From contig JABDBO010000063.1 of the NCBI GenBank assembly GCA_013288575.1, positions 1 through 5,640 of the forward strand: a stretch of DNA of 5,640 nucleotides, given 5' to 3'. This DNA comes from Alphaproteobacteria bacterium (GTDB lineage Bacteria > Pseudomonadota > Alphaproteobacteria > Rickettsiales > 21-14-0-20-44-7). Under the pieces are notes generated by a model. It was not told the DNA's origin. It searched no databases and worked only from the letters and a program-made list of their open reading frames with translations. Numbering within the stretch: position 1 is the first letter of the stretch; every line of letters begins with the position of its first letter. A program made the position numbers and the translations under genes. Of this stretch, positions 1-5,427 are shown piece after piece.

Positions 1-256
1 TGATGAGGAACTCATAAAACAATTAGTCACAATCAAAGGCGTTGGCCGGTGGACGGCGGAAATGTTCCTGATCTTTGGCTTGCTTCGCGCAGACGTCTTA
101 CCATTGGCCGATCTTGGCCTAGTCAAAGCCTATGAGAAACACTACAAAAAAGACCGCAAGCATTTGACCAAACATGCCGAGAAATGGCGGCCATATCGCT
201 CAGTTGCTACCTGGTACCTTTGGCGTTCGCTTGACCCGGTGCCTGTTGAATACTAG
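1..256 (+). CDS. alkA: DNA-3-methyladenine glycosylase II (AlkA family), C-terminal part
   Basis: This is the last 84 codons of a base-excision repair glycosylase of the HhH-GPD superfamily, which removes alkylated purines such as 3-methyladenine from DNA. The frame is open from base 2 to the TAG at 254-256, and the start lies outside the window. The helix-hairpin-helix core is visible as KGVGRWTAEMF (fragment residues 12-22). It is followed by VLPLADLGL (32-40), whose Asp37 aligns with the catalytic aspartate of the family. The C-terminal WRPYRSVATWYLW segment (62-74) is also typical of AlkA-like proteins. The stop lies 9 bases before coaC, so the two are probably co-transcribed. The AlkA subfamily call is firm. 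The exact substrate range cannot be judged from the fragment. Confidence 0.9.
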   Translation, partial: DEELIKQLVTIKGVGRWTAEMFLIFGLLRADVLPLADLGLVKAYEKHYKKDRKHLTKHAEKWRPYRSVATWYLWRSLDPVPVEY

Positions 257-265
257 AATGCTAAT

Positions 266-787
266 ATGAAAATCTTACTCATAATCTCTGGCTCGGTTGC
301 AGCATTTAAAGCTTGTGAACTTGTGCGCGAATTTAAAAAGAAAGACGCTGAAGTAACTTGCCTACTGACTCGTGGCGGGGCGGAATTTATCACTGCTTTG
401 CAGCTTTCAAGCCTATCCGGCACTAAAACCTACACACATTTATGGAGTGAGCATGACGCTGATGGCATGGAACACATCCATTTATCCCGTGAGGCAGATG
501 TAGTTTTAGTAGCACCGGCTTCAGCCGATATCATCGCCAAAATGGCCAATGGCTTTGCAGATGATCTAGCGACAACGGTGTTATTAGCAGCCAACAAACC
601 AGTTTATATCGCCCCTGCGATGAATGTCGAAATGTGGAAAAAACCGGCAACGCAGCGAAATATCAAACAGTTGAAAGCTGATGGCGTAAATATCATCGAG
701 CCTGGAAAAGGCGCGCTTGCCTGCGGCGAAGAAGGTGAGGGCCGCATGGCGGAAGTTGGTGAAATCGTGAAGGCGATTAGGAAATAA
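266..787 (+). CDS. coaC: Stand-alone phosphopantothenoylcysteine decarboxylase (CoaC)
   Basis: This 173-residue flavoprotein would decarboxylate 4'-phosphopantothenoyl-L-cysteine to 4'-phosphopantetheine in the cytosolic CoA pathway. It corresponds to the N-terminal half of the bifunctional CoaBC/Dfp protein. Visible family features are the FMN-binding start SGSVAAFKA (8-16), the catalytic-His motif MEHIHLS with His70 (E. coli Dfp His75), the PAMN motif 117-120 with Asn120 (Asn125), and the substrate-clamp motif ACGEEGEGRM (152-161) with Cys153 (Cys158). All catalytic positions are intact. The protein ends at IVKAIRK, where a fused CoaBC would enter its linker, and the TAA is genuine in this reading. 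No good Shine-Dalgarno precedes the ATG, so translation is probably coupled to alkA. The CoaB partner is encoded separately at 1846. Confidence 0.95.
   Translation: MKILLIISGSVAAFKACELVREFKKKDAEVTCLLTRGGAEFITALQLSSLSGTKTYTHLWSEHDADGMEHIHLSREADVVLVAPASADIIAKMANGFADDLATTVLLAANKPVYIAPAMNVEMWKKPATQRNIKQLKADGVNIIEPGKGALACGEEGEGRMAEVGEIVKAIRK
779..784 (+). promoter_or_regulatory. Ribosome binding site of the inserted 353-residue gene
   Basis: AGGAAA sits inside the last codons of coaC, with 5 bases between AGGA and the ATG at 788. The inserted gene therefore has its own initiation signal, although its ATG directly follows the coaC TAA in the same frame. Confidence 0.55.
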
Positions 788-1849
788 ATGGCTGTCAAAC
801 AACCCAAAGGTTTGGAATGGCTTGATGATGCATATTTTTTGCAAACCGAATTTGATGTTTTTAATTGGTATAAATATTTATCCCGTTTAAGGCCGTCTGA
901 GTTTGTAAGACAACATTTAGGGCCAAAGACGGGTGATTTAAAATCATTTGCGCAAATAAACCCTGATTCTGATATTGAAAAATTCTCAACACCTTGGGGT
1001 ATCGCGGCGGCCTTTAACAGGGTCCATCAGGAAATGAGGCATTATGCAAGACAGCTATCTAAATTTCTTATCCAAAATGGAGTTGAAATGGATTTTGAAA
1101 GAGGTGGTTGCCCATTTGCACAAGCAAGTAAATTGAATGATAAGAATGGTTTTAAACTTAAGCTTGGTGAGCATAAAATTCATCTCGAAGGATACGGCAT
1201 AGAAGCTAAGGCTGTATTTCTTGGAGAAATAGCAGATGGCTTTTTTTCAAGGGGAGAAGTAAGTCAGCAGCATAAAATTCTTGCTTCATTGTTCGGCGAA
1301 AACGGAGCTGGTAATGTATTAAGAGAAGCGGGAAAGATCACCGATGCGATTGATAGCAAGTTAGAAATTCATGGCGATAGTTTGGCAGAACATGGTATAG
1401 TTTTAAACACCGCTCTTATCGCGAAGAAAATGGAAGAAAATAAAGCAAGCTTCCGGGCGATTTACAATTTATTTTTTACTACGCAAATTATGGGCAGTGA
1501 TCCGCCAGAGCAAATGATGTTATGGATAAATCCTGATAATGTTGCATTTTTTACCGAGACTCCTCTTGATATAGCTTGCATGCTTTATGCTGCATCGGTA
1601 TCGGTTAACTGCGTAACAAGTGAGAATTTACAAGAATCATTAAAAACCCTTTCTGAAAAAGTGGCACAATGTGGCAACAATCAAAAAGTAGCGTTACTAC
1701 TTAATGAATATGAAAATCAAATGATATTGGAAGAATTGGACGCGGTATTTTTTCCAGATGATAGGTTTAAGATTTTTACGATGGTAGATGATTTTATTAA
1801 AAATAATCTGGCTGCGTCACGTGGTGGCGGAGGGCCGAGGTTGCAATGA
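788..1849 (+). CDS. Unrecognised 353-residue protein between coaC and coaB
   Basis: I do not recognise this protein and assign no function. It has no signal peptide or membrane segment and looks cytosolic, with many predicted helices. The N-terminus is aromatic-rich (WLDDAYF, FNWYKYL, residues 11-31). A GGCPFAQ stretch with Cys108 lies at 106-112. The central part (136-235) looks mostly helical and the C-terminal part (about 250-342) alternates hydrophobic strands and helices. The other cysteines are 264, 275 and 295, without a metal-site pattern. The last eleven residues, ASRGGGGPRLQ, are compositionally unlike the rest. Its ATG abuts the coaC stop and its TGA overlaps the coaB ATG (ATGA), so it is locked into CoA-gene expression. 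GC is about 38% in sampled blocks, somewhat below coaC. It is a real gene judging by length, its own RBS and the tight packing. Whether it acts in CoA synthesis is unknown. Confidence 0.85.
   Translation: MAVKQPKGLEWLDDAYFLQTEFDVFNWYKYLSRLRPSEFVRQHLGPKTGDLKSFAQINPDSDIEKFSTPWGIAAAFNRVHQEMRHYARQLSKFLIQNGVEMDFERGGCPFAQASKLNDKNGFKLKLGEHKIHLEGYGIEAKAVFLGEIADGFFSRGEVSQQHKILASLFGENGAGNVLREAGKITDAIDSKLEIHGDSLAEHGIVLNTALIAKKMEENKASFRAIYNLFFTTQIMGSDPPEQMMLWINPDNVAFFTETPLDIACMLYAASVSVNCVTSENLQESLKTLSEKVAQCGNNQKVALLLNEYENQMILEELDAVFFPDDRFKIFTMVDDFIKNNLAASRGGGGPRLQ
1837..1840 (+). promoter_or_regulatory. Ribosome binding site of coaB
   Basis: GAGG lies 5 bases before the coaB ATG, inside the last codons of the preceding gene. 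A second purine run, GGAGGG, lies at 1829-1834. With the ATGA overlap this points to efficient, coupled initiation of coaB, and it supports 1846 as the true start. Confidence 0.6.
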
Positions 1850-2457
1850 AAATCCTCATCACATCTGGCGGCACACGCGAGAAAATTGATCCAGTACGCT
1901 ATATCGGAAATTATTCGTCCGGGAAAATGGGTGCAGCTTTGGCGGATGCTTTTGCCGCACATGGTGCAGAAGTAAAAGTCATCAGCGGCCCGGCAGAAGT
2001 GCATTATCGCGTGCCGATGCAGCGCGTCGAATCCGCGCGGGAAATGCTCTCAGTGGTAGAAGAATCTCTCCCGGTTGATATATTTATAAGCGCAGCAGCA
2101 GTAGCAGATAAGCGGCCTAAATATTATTCTGCCGATAAAATGAAGAAAGAAAGTTTTGAAAATATAGAACTTGTAAATAATCCAGATATTTTGCGAACGA
2201 TAGCTATTTCAGCAAAACGCCCAAAGTTTGTGGTAGGCTTCGCGGCAGAGAGCGAAAACCATCTTGAAAATGCGCGGAAGAAATTAACAAAAAAATCTTG
2301 TGATTTAATTGTTTTGAATGATATAAAAGCTTTGGGCAGCGATGAAAACGAAGTTTGGCTGGTTTCAAAAACTTCTGAAAAGAAATTGGAAAAAGCGCCG
2401 AAAAAAGAAATCGCTGAAGAAATTGTAAAATTTATTATGGGTCAATATAGGGGATAA
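1846..2457 (+). CDS. coaB: Stand-alone phosphopantothenate-cysteine ligase (CoaB)
   Basis: This 203-residue enzyme corresponds to the C-terminal half of CoaBC/Dfp. It joins 4'-phosphopantothenate to L-cysteine using a nucleotide triphosphate (CTP in bacterial enzymes). Signatures are TSGGTREKIDPVRYIGNYSS (6-25), with Asn22 at the position of E. coli Asn210. They continue with AAAVAD (83-88), the lysine motif KMKK (98-101, KIKK in E. coli), NPDIL (112-116), VGFAAE (130-135) and LIVLND (154-159). The protein begins right at the ligase domain, with no linker. The RBS is good and the ATG overlaps the previous stop. GC falls from roughly 50% in the first third to about 35% in much of the remainder, although no key motif is lost. 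With coaC upstream, both reactions are covered by separate polypeptides. Confidence 0.95.
   Translation: MKILITSGGTREKIDPVRYIGNYSSGKMGAALADAFAAHGAEVKVISGPAEVHYRVPMQRVESAREMLSVVEESLPVDIFISAAAVADKRPKYYSADKMKKESFENIELVNNPDILRTIAISAKRPKFVVGFAAESENHLENARKKLTKKSCDLIVLNDIKALGSDENEVWLVSKTSEKKLEKAPKKEIAEEIVKFIMGQYRG
2449..2453 (+). promoter_or_regulatory. Ribosome binding site of dut
   Basis: AGGGG overlaps the last codons of coaB and lies 6 bases before the dut ATG. It fixes the dut start at 2460, 2 bases after the coaB stop. Confidence 0.6.
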
Positions 2458-2459
2458 TT

Positions 2460-2933
2460 ATGAGCAGCATCAACGTGAACATTAAAGTTTTGCCAAATGG
2501 CCAAGGGCTGGAATTGCCAAAATACGCAACTGTGCAATCTGCCGGTGCTGATCTATTAGCGGCAATATCCGAAGATATAGTCATAAAACCCGGCGAGCGC
2601 AAATTAGTGCCAACCGGTTTGGCCCTGGGCTTACCAGCAAATTATGAGGCGCAAGTTCGCCCGCGGTCCGGCCTCGCTTTAAAAAATGGAATTACGGTTT
2701 TGAATACGCCAGGCACAATTGATGCTGATTATCGCGGTGAAGTTGCGGTTATTTTGGTTAACCTTGGCCAGGAAAATTTCACAGTAACGCGCGGCATGCG
2801 AATTGCACAAATGATTATTGCGCCAGTTACTCAAGCTGAGTGGAATATTGTTGATAATCTTGATGAAACTGCGCGTGGCGCTGGCGGATTTGGTTCTACC
2901 GGCACGCATCATAGCGGCAATAAAGCAGCTTAA
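2460..2933 (+). CDS. dut: Deoxyuridine 5'-triphosphate nucleotidohydrolase (dUTPase)
   Basis: This 157-residue trimeric-type dUTPase hydrolyses dUTP to dUMP and pyrophosphate. It keeps uracil out of DNA and supplies dUMP for thymidylate synthesis. All five family motifs are present in order: motif 1 SAGADL (27-32), motif 2 RPRSGLA (67-73), motif 3 GTIDADYRGE (85-94) with catalytic Asp90 and uracil-stacking Tyr91, motif 4 RGMRIAQ (111-117), and motif 5 RGAGGFGSTG (139-148), the flexible Gly-rich arm that closes over the phosphates. Length is normal for the bacterial family. The coaBC-dut order is widespread in proteobacteria, and here it follows the split coaB by 2 bases. Confidence 0.97.
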   Translation: MSSINVNIKVLPNGQGLELPKYATVQSAGADLLAAISEDIVIKPGERKLVPTGLALGLPANYEAQVRPRSGLALKNGITVLNTPGTIDADYRGEVAVILVNLGQENFTVTRGMRIAQMIIAPVTQAEWNIVDNLDETARGAGGFGSTGTHHSGNKAA

Positions 2934-3344
2934 ATGCTGTCTGACTCAAAACTCCAGCATATTATTGCGGCAGTGGTTTACATTGCGCTAAATGCCAAGC
3001 CCAATGCTGTGCGCGGGCCGGAAATCTGCAAGGCGCAAAACCTTCCTGAGCGCTATTTGGAATCAGATTTGCAGCAATTGGTGCATTATGGAATTTTACG
3101 CTCGGTGCGCGGCCCAAAAGGCGGTTATGTACTGGCAAAAGAACGACGCAACATTACGCTGGCCGATATTTATAAAGGCATTGGCGTTGAAAATGCTGAA
3201 ACTATAAAGAATGGCATTACTGACGCTTTAAAAAGAGCTGAAGATAAATATTCGGAAGAATTATCCAAAACTACTGTTGAGCAGTTATGCGCGCAAACTA
3301 GCCAGAGTGATGCTCAGAAACAAAAGCCTGATTTTACGATTTAG
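2934..3344 (+). CDS. Rrf2-family transcriptional regulator
   Basis: This 136-residue protein is a winged-helix DNA-binding regulator of the Rrf2 family (IscR, NsrR, CymR, RirA relatives). The DNA-binding part is visible as the helix-turn-helix RGPEICKAQNLPERYLE (28-44), helix 3 extending to GIL (53-55), and the wing VRGPKGGYVLAKE (58-70). The C-terminal half (about 88-125) is a helical dimerisation region, and the protein ends in DFTI. Its only cysteines are 32 and 119, so the three-Cys Fe-S ligand cluster of IscR/NsrR/RirA is absent. A cluster-independent mode, as in the cysteine regulator CymR, fits better. Its ATG directly follows the dut TAA and has no clear Shine-Dalgarno, which suggests coupling. 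In related alphaproteobacteria such a gene often sits next to cysK (recollection). Here cysK is about 2.1 kb away, with the icd block between. Its target is inferred only. Confidence 0.9.
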   Translation: MLSDSKLQHIIAAVVYIALNAKPNAVRGPEICKAQNLPERYLESDLQQLVHYGILRSVRGPKGGYVLAKERRNITLADIYKGIGVENAETIKNGITDALKRAEDKYSEELSKTTVEQLCAQTSQSDAQKQKPDFTI

Positions 3345-3358
3345 AAAGTTCTAATTTT
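3341..3358 (+). terminator. Possible weak terminator of the plus-strand operon
   Basis: The perfect inverted repeat TTAGAA (3341-3346) / TTCTAA (3349-3354) overlaps the Rrf2 stop codon and is followed by TTTT. The stem is short and AT-rich and the loop is tight, so this is a weak candidate. A second AT-rich stem, TTGTTA/TAACAA (3357-3362 and 3368-3373), follows in the 22-base convergent gap and could serve the opposite strand. Confidence 0.3.
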
Positions 3359-3366
3359 GTTAGTTA

Positions 3367-3789
3367 TTAACAAGGCTGGCCAACACCTGCGATGTTTAAC
3401 TCTACATTAAATTTATTCTCTTTCAAAACTTGAAAAAGTTTTTGCGCCTGTTCGGCTGTTGGTATGATAATACCAATATTAGAAGTTCCGTGAAAGCGAG
3501 GTTCCGTCTCATCCACTTCGCTCGCAGAGTTAATTTCGATCGAATATGAATAACTGTCAGTTACAATTTTTATTTTTAGCTGGTTAGCTAGCTTGTTAAC
3601 AAGATTATAGCTGTTATCGAGTTTAGATTTAGCGAGAGCAAAGCTTTTTTCATAAATTTCTTGGTCAGCGCTAATGTAATTATCTTTACTAACGCATGTT
3701 CTGGTTTTAGGTGGTGGAGCAGGGGTTAGCGCACTTACACTGATTGAGCTGACTAACAGAATTAATATTACAAGAACCAGCTTTTTCAT
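3367..3789 (-). CDS. Small exported protein, possible SIMPL-like domain
   Basis: This 140-residue protein has a clear Sec signal peptide: MKK, then a hydrophobic core (4-19), with likely cleavage after VSA (18-20). A proline-rich linker (TPAPPPK, 22-28) follows. The mature part is about 120 residues and should be periplasmic or secreted. It shows a helix (45-72), a strand (VTDSYSYSIEI, 76-86), a second strand (HGTSNIGIIIP, 100-110) and a closing helix (TAEQAQKLFQVLKEN, 111-125). This order resembles half of a SIMPL (YggE/DUF541) domain, which is a pattern impression and not a match I can verify. It has just two cysteines, Cys32 and the very last residue Cys140, which could form a disulfide tying the ends together. 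It starts 2 bases after the icd stop with no strong Shine-Dalgarno, so it is probably translated from the icd transcript. Function unknown. Confidence 0.75.
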   Translation of the reverse strand: MKKLVLVILILLVSSISVSALTPAPPPKTRTCVSKDNYISADQEIYEKSFALAKSKLDNSYNLVNKLANQLKIKIVTDSYSYSIEINSASEVDETEPRFHGTSNIGIIIPTAEQAQKLFQVLKENKFNVELNIAGVGQPC

Positions 3790-3791
3790 AT

Positions 3792-5018
3792 TTAAGCTAG
3801 TTTCTTCGCCACAAAATCAATGAACCCTTCCGTCGTCAAACCCTTTTCAGGCGAAAGGTCGCGCGTACCATTGCCAGATGCCATGGCAGCAGTCATTTCC
3901 TTATATAATTTATCAGTGAATTTGTGGATGTTGCGCTGGGTCTCAATTGTGCAATGAGCTTTTTCCGCGCCAAGAATACCTGAGTGGTTCAAAGCACCAA
4001 TCAGCGCAGTTACTAGACCAAGTGGATTAACTGATGTCTCTTCGCCTTTATTATGTTTTGCAAACTGATCAGCAATCGTTCCGTGTGAGGCCTCAAATTC
4101 CATGATTTTTGAACCATCAGCTGCTTTGCCGACTAGTACACTTGAGATAAATCCTGGGGATTTGTGAATTTGTGCGAGTTCGTCAGAAAGCCAATCACCA
4201 TCATAATTGAGGCAAGCCATACCGAAACGGCCAACTTTCCAGCTGACTAATTTCATTGCGGCATCATCAGAAATAATATGGCGGAGTTCACCACCGGAAT
4301 TTTCTAAAAGCTTTTTCGCGTTGAACTTATCTTTGAAATCCGCGTTGAAGATGCCTTTCATCTTCTGCCAATATTCTTCCTGCCATTTAAACACTGTGCG
4401 TTTTGAAACGACATACGGCGTAACATTCGCTTCTAAACAGCGGCTAAAAAAGTGGTGGCCAAAATCTGCGATATTATCATATGGGTTGTGATATGTGACA
4501 ACAGCGTTTACCGAATCTGTCAGTTTGCGCTCATCGATAATTTCTTCTTCGCCTTTTTCAGAAATGAAACGCGTTACAACTTTACCTTTGCCAACAATTT
4601 TACTGCCAGCACCATACTCACCGCCAACTGCGTGGCGATCCATAAGCACCGGGTTTTCATAACCGAGTTTTATGCCAGGAATATGAATTGTGTCTCGGCT
4701 AATTGCATAGCCATTCCAGCCTGCGCGCATTTTACCATTTGGGCTGCCCAAAGGTTTTTTCAAACCCATTTCTTTTGCTTGTTCGCCAGTTGGAGTAATC
4801 GTCGGCTCTTTAAAAATCGCGCCAACTTTTGCACCCGCAGCAATTGAATCAGCTAAAACTTTATCATCTGTCTTGTCGCGATTGGCGCAAGAAAGGTCAA
4901 AGAACTGCCATTTTGAAATATCGATGTGAGGTTTGATCCATTTATCGAGGACCATTTCCATAACCACGCGAGTCATTTCCTCGCCTTGGATATAAATCAT
5001 TTCTGGAGCTTTTATCAT
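3792..5018 (-). CDS. icd: Isocitrate dehydrogenase, eukaryote-type (type II) homodimeric
   Basis: This 408-residue TCA-cycle enzyme oxidatively decarboxylates isocitrate to 2-oxoglutarate. Length and motif order match type II IDHs such as human IDH1. EEMTR lies at 13-17, EPTITP at 71-76, and substrate-binding SPNG at 92-95 with Arg98 and Arg108. DRHAVGGEY (127-135) has Arg128 and Tyr135 at the positions of human Arg132 and Tyr139. Catalytic Lys206 lies in SKRT. Metal ligands lie in SDD (250-252) and NYDGDWLSD (271-279). The coenzyme loop is SHGTIADQF (311-319). There, Asp317-Gln318 replace the Arg-His of NADP-dependent relatives (human Arg314/His315), which suggests NAD use (inference). The clasp region around 165-190 is divergent. 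The start fits the family N-terminus, yet no Shine-Dalgarno precedes it. A TATAAC box 9 bases upstream could give a near-leaderless mRNA. Confidence 0.93.
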   Translation of the reverse strand: MIKAPEMIYIQGEEMTRVVMEMVLDKWIKPHIDISKWQFFDLSCANRDKTDDKVLADSIAAGAKVGAIFKEPTITPTGEQAKEMGLKKPLGSPNGKMRAGWNGYAISRDTIHIPGIKLGYENPVLMDRHAVGGEYGAGSKIVGKGKVVTRFISEKGEEEIIDERKLTDSVNAVVTYHNPYDNIADFGHHFFSRCLEANVTPYVVSKRTVFKWQEEYWQKMKGIFNADFKDKFNAKKLLENSGGELRHIISDDAAMKLVSWKVGRFGMACLNYDGDWLSDELAQIHKSPGFISSVLVGKAADGSKIMEFEASHGTIADQFAKHNKGEETSVNPLGLVTALIGALNHSGILGAEKAHCTIETQRNIHKFTDKLYKEMTAAMASGNGTRDLSPEKGLTTEGFIDFVAKKLA

Positions 5019-5022
5019 AGAC

Positions 5023-5036
5023 TATAGGTTATAGGC
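5023..5036 (-). repeat. Short tandem repeat just upstream of the icd start
   Basis: Two imperfect 7-base units, TATAGGT and TATAGGC on the plus strand, lie end to end within 20 bases of the icd ATG, where a Shine-Dalgarno would be expected. On the coding strand this gives CTATAACCTATAG, containing a possible -10 (TATAAC, 5028-5033). No convincing -35 lies at normal spacing, so promoter function is only suggested. Confidence 0.3.
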
Positions 5037-5117
5037 GATAAATCTTAAGGCAAAGTAAACGTAATGCTCATAATAAATGAGCTATAACTTTTTCTAATAT
5101 CGTGGCTTTAGGGCAAT

Positions 5118-5321
5118 TTAGCGTTTCAATAAACCAGGGATTCTAGTGAGTGGGGCAGCTCCGGCAAGGCCTAAGCCTTTTGCAGGTGCAGCCAGATCAA
5201 AGCCTGAATTTGAGCTGGTTATATCACCGCCAGGGCTAACGCCTTTGCTCTGCATACTTGAAAGTAAGCTAGAAGCTTGCGAAAGCGCAGCAGATGGTGG
5301 TGGTTCGTTTGGGCTTGCCAT
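5118..5321 (-). CDS. Possible small low-complexity protein, 67 residues
   Basis: This ORF encodes a 67-residue Ser/Ala/Gly/Pro/Leu-rich protein with no cysteine, no aromatic residue other than one Phe, and no signal peptide or membrane segment. It would be mostly disordered: PNEPPPSAALSQASSLLSSM (4-23), a Gly/Ser middle, then an Ala/Gly/Leu segment ending RIPGLLKR. It has no visible Shine-Dalgarno. It is transcribed towards icd and away from cysK, and a perfect TATAAT lies 38 bases upstream. The local sequence is richer in G and C than its flanks, as expected of coding DNA. The opposite strand is also open from a GTG at 5146 to 5331, so strand assignment is not certain. I recognise no family. 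It could equally be a relict gene. Confidence 0.4.
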   Translation of the reverse strand: MASPNEPPPSAALSQASSLLSSMQSKGVSPGGDITSSNSGFDLAAPAKGLGLAGAAPLTRIPGLLKR

Positions 5322-5342
5322 ATGGCTATAATAACTAACAAA

Positions 5343-5361
5343 AATTAACCAATTGTTAATT
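5343..5361. promoter_or_regulatory. 19-bp inverted repeat, candidate operator
   Basis: AATTAAC (5343-5349) and GTTAATT (5355-5361) form perfect 7-base arms around a 5-base spacer. The repeat lies in the divergent gap between the small minus-strand ORF and cysK and overlaps the TATAAT box of the minus strand. Its AT-rich dyad could bind a dimeric regulator. A chance origin in AT-rich DNA is possible. Confidence 0.35.
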
Positions 5362-5364
5362 ATA
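5359..5364 (-). promoter_or_regulatory. Possible -10 box for the small minus-strand ORF
   Basis: The minus strand reads TATAAT here, a perfect sigma-70-type -10, 38 bases upstream of the ATG at 5321. No TTGACA-like -35 is present at 16-18 bases, so this is only a candidate. Confidence 0.3.
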
Positions 5365-5373
5365 CAAAAGCAC

Positions 5374-5379
5374 TTGCCG
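5374..5379 (+). promoter_or_regulatory. Possible -35 box of cysK
   Basis: TTGCCG resembles the TTG-led -35 elements of alphaproteobacterial housekeeping promoters. At 17-18 bases downstream lies only a weak -10 (AAGATT/AGATTA, 5397-5403). Use of this site would put the transcript start near 5409, about 30 bases before the cysK ATG. Confidence 0.25.
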
Positions 5380-5392
5380 TTTAATTAATAAT

Positions 5393-5411
5393 GTGGAAGA
5401 TTAATCTCCAC
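5393..5411. promoter_or_regulatory. 19-bp imperfect inverted repeat before cysK
   Basis: GTGGAAGATTAATCTCCAC is a dyad broken by a single extra A at 5398. As DNA it is a candidate operator overlapping the presumed -10 region of cysK. As RNA it would fold into a 7-bp stem with one bulge and a UUAA loop, if the transcript starts upstream of it. Confidence 0.4.
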
Positions 5412-5427
5412 CATCTAAATAGAGATT

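Noticed and set aside
584..844. Overlapping minus-strand open frames opposite coaC (584-844 and 604-807)
   Set aside because: They lie antisense to intact, motif-rich coaC, and their products (Phe/Arg/His-rich, no family features) look like shadows.
785..1849. The coaC/coaB split as a sequencing frameshift of a fused gene
   Set aside because: The two halves are separated by more than 1 kb of continuous open frame with its own ribosome binding site, so a base error cannot explain it.
788..1849. The inserted gene as clear horizontal transfer from base composition
   Set aside because: Sampled GC is about 38%, against about 46% in coaC and about 43% in coaB, and long parts of coaB are equally AT-rich. 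The contrast is too small to claim, and no flanking repeats or transposase were seen.
1717..2004. Minus-strand open frame across the coaB start
   Set aside because: Antisense to the conserved CoaB N-terminus. The Cys/His-rich product results from reading the complementary codons.
2679..2912. Minus-strand open frame opposite dut
   Set aside because: Fully antisense to dUTPase motifs 3-5, with no independent support.
2992..3207. Second plus-strand frame inside the Rrf2 gene
   Set aside because: An out-of-frame shadow of the winged-helix coding sequence with no initiation signal.
4207..4847. Two plus-strand open frames opposite icd
   Set aside because: Antisense to a well-conserved enzyme; the products are Phe/Ile/Ala-rich with no recognisable features.
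5066..5082. Hairpin GCTCAT/ATGAGC with 5-base loop upstream of icd, considered as a terminator
   Set aside because: The stem is only 6 bp. The T-run (5089-5093) lies on the plus side, where no gene ends. On the minus strand no T-tract follows it.
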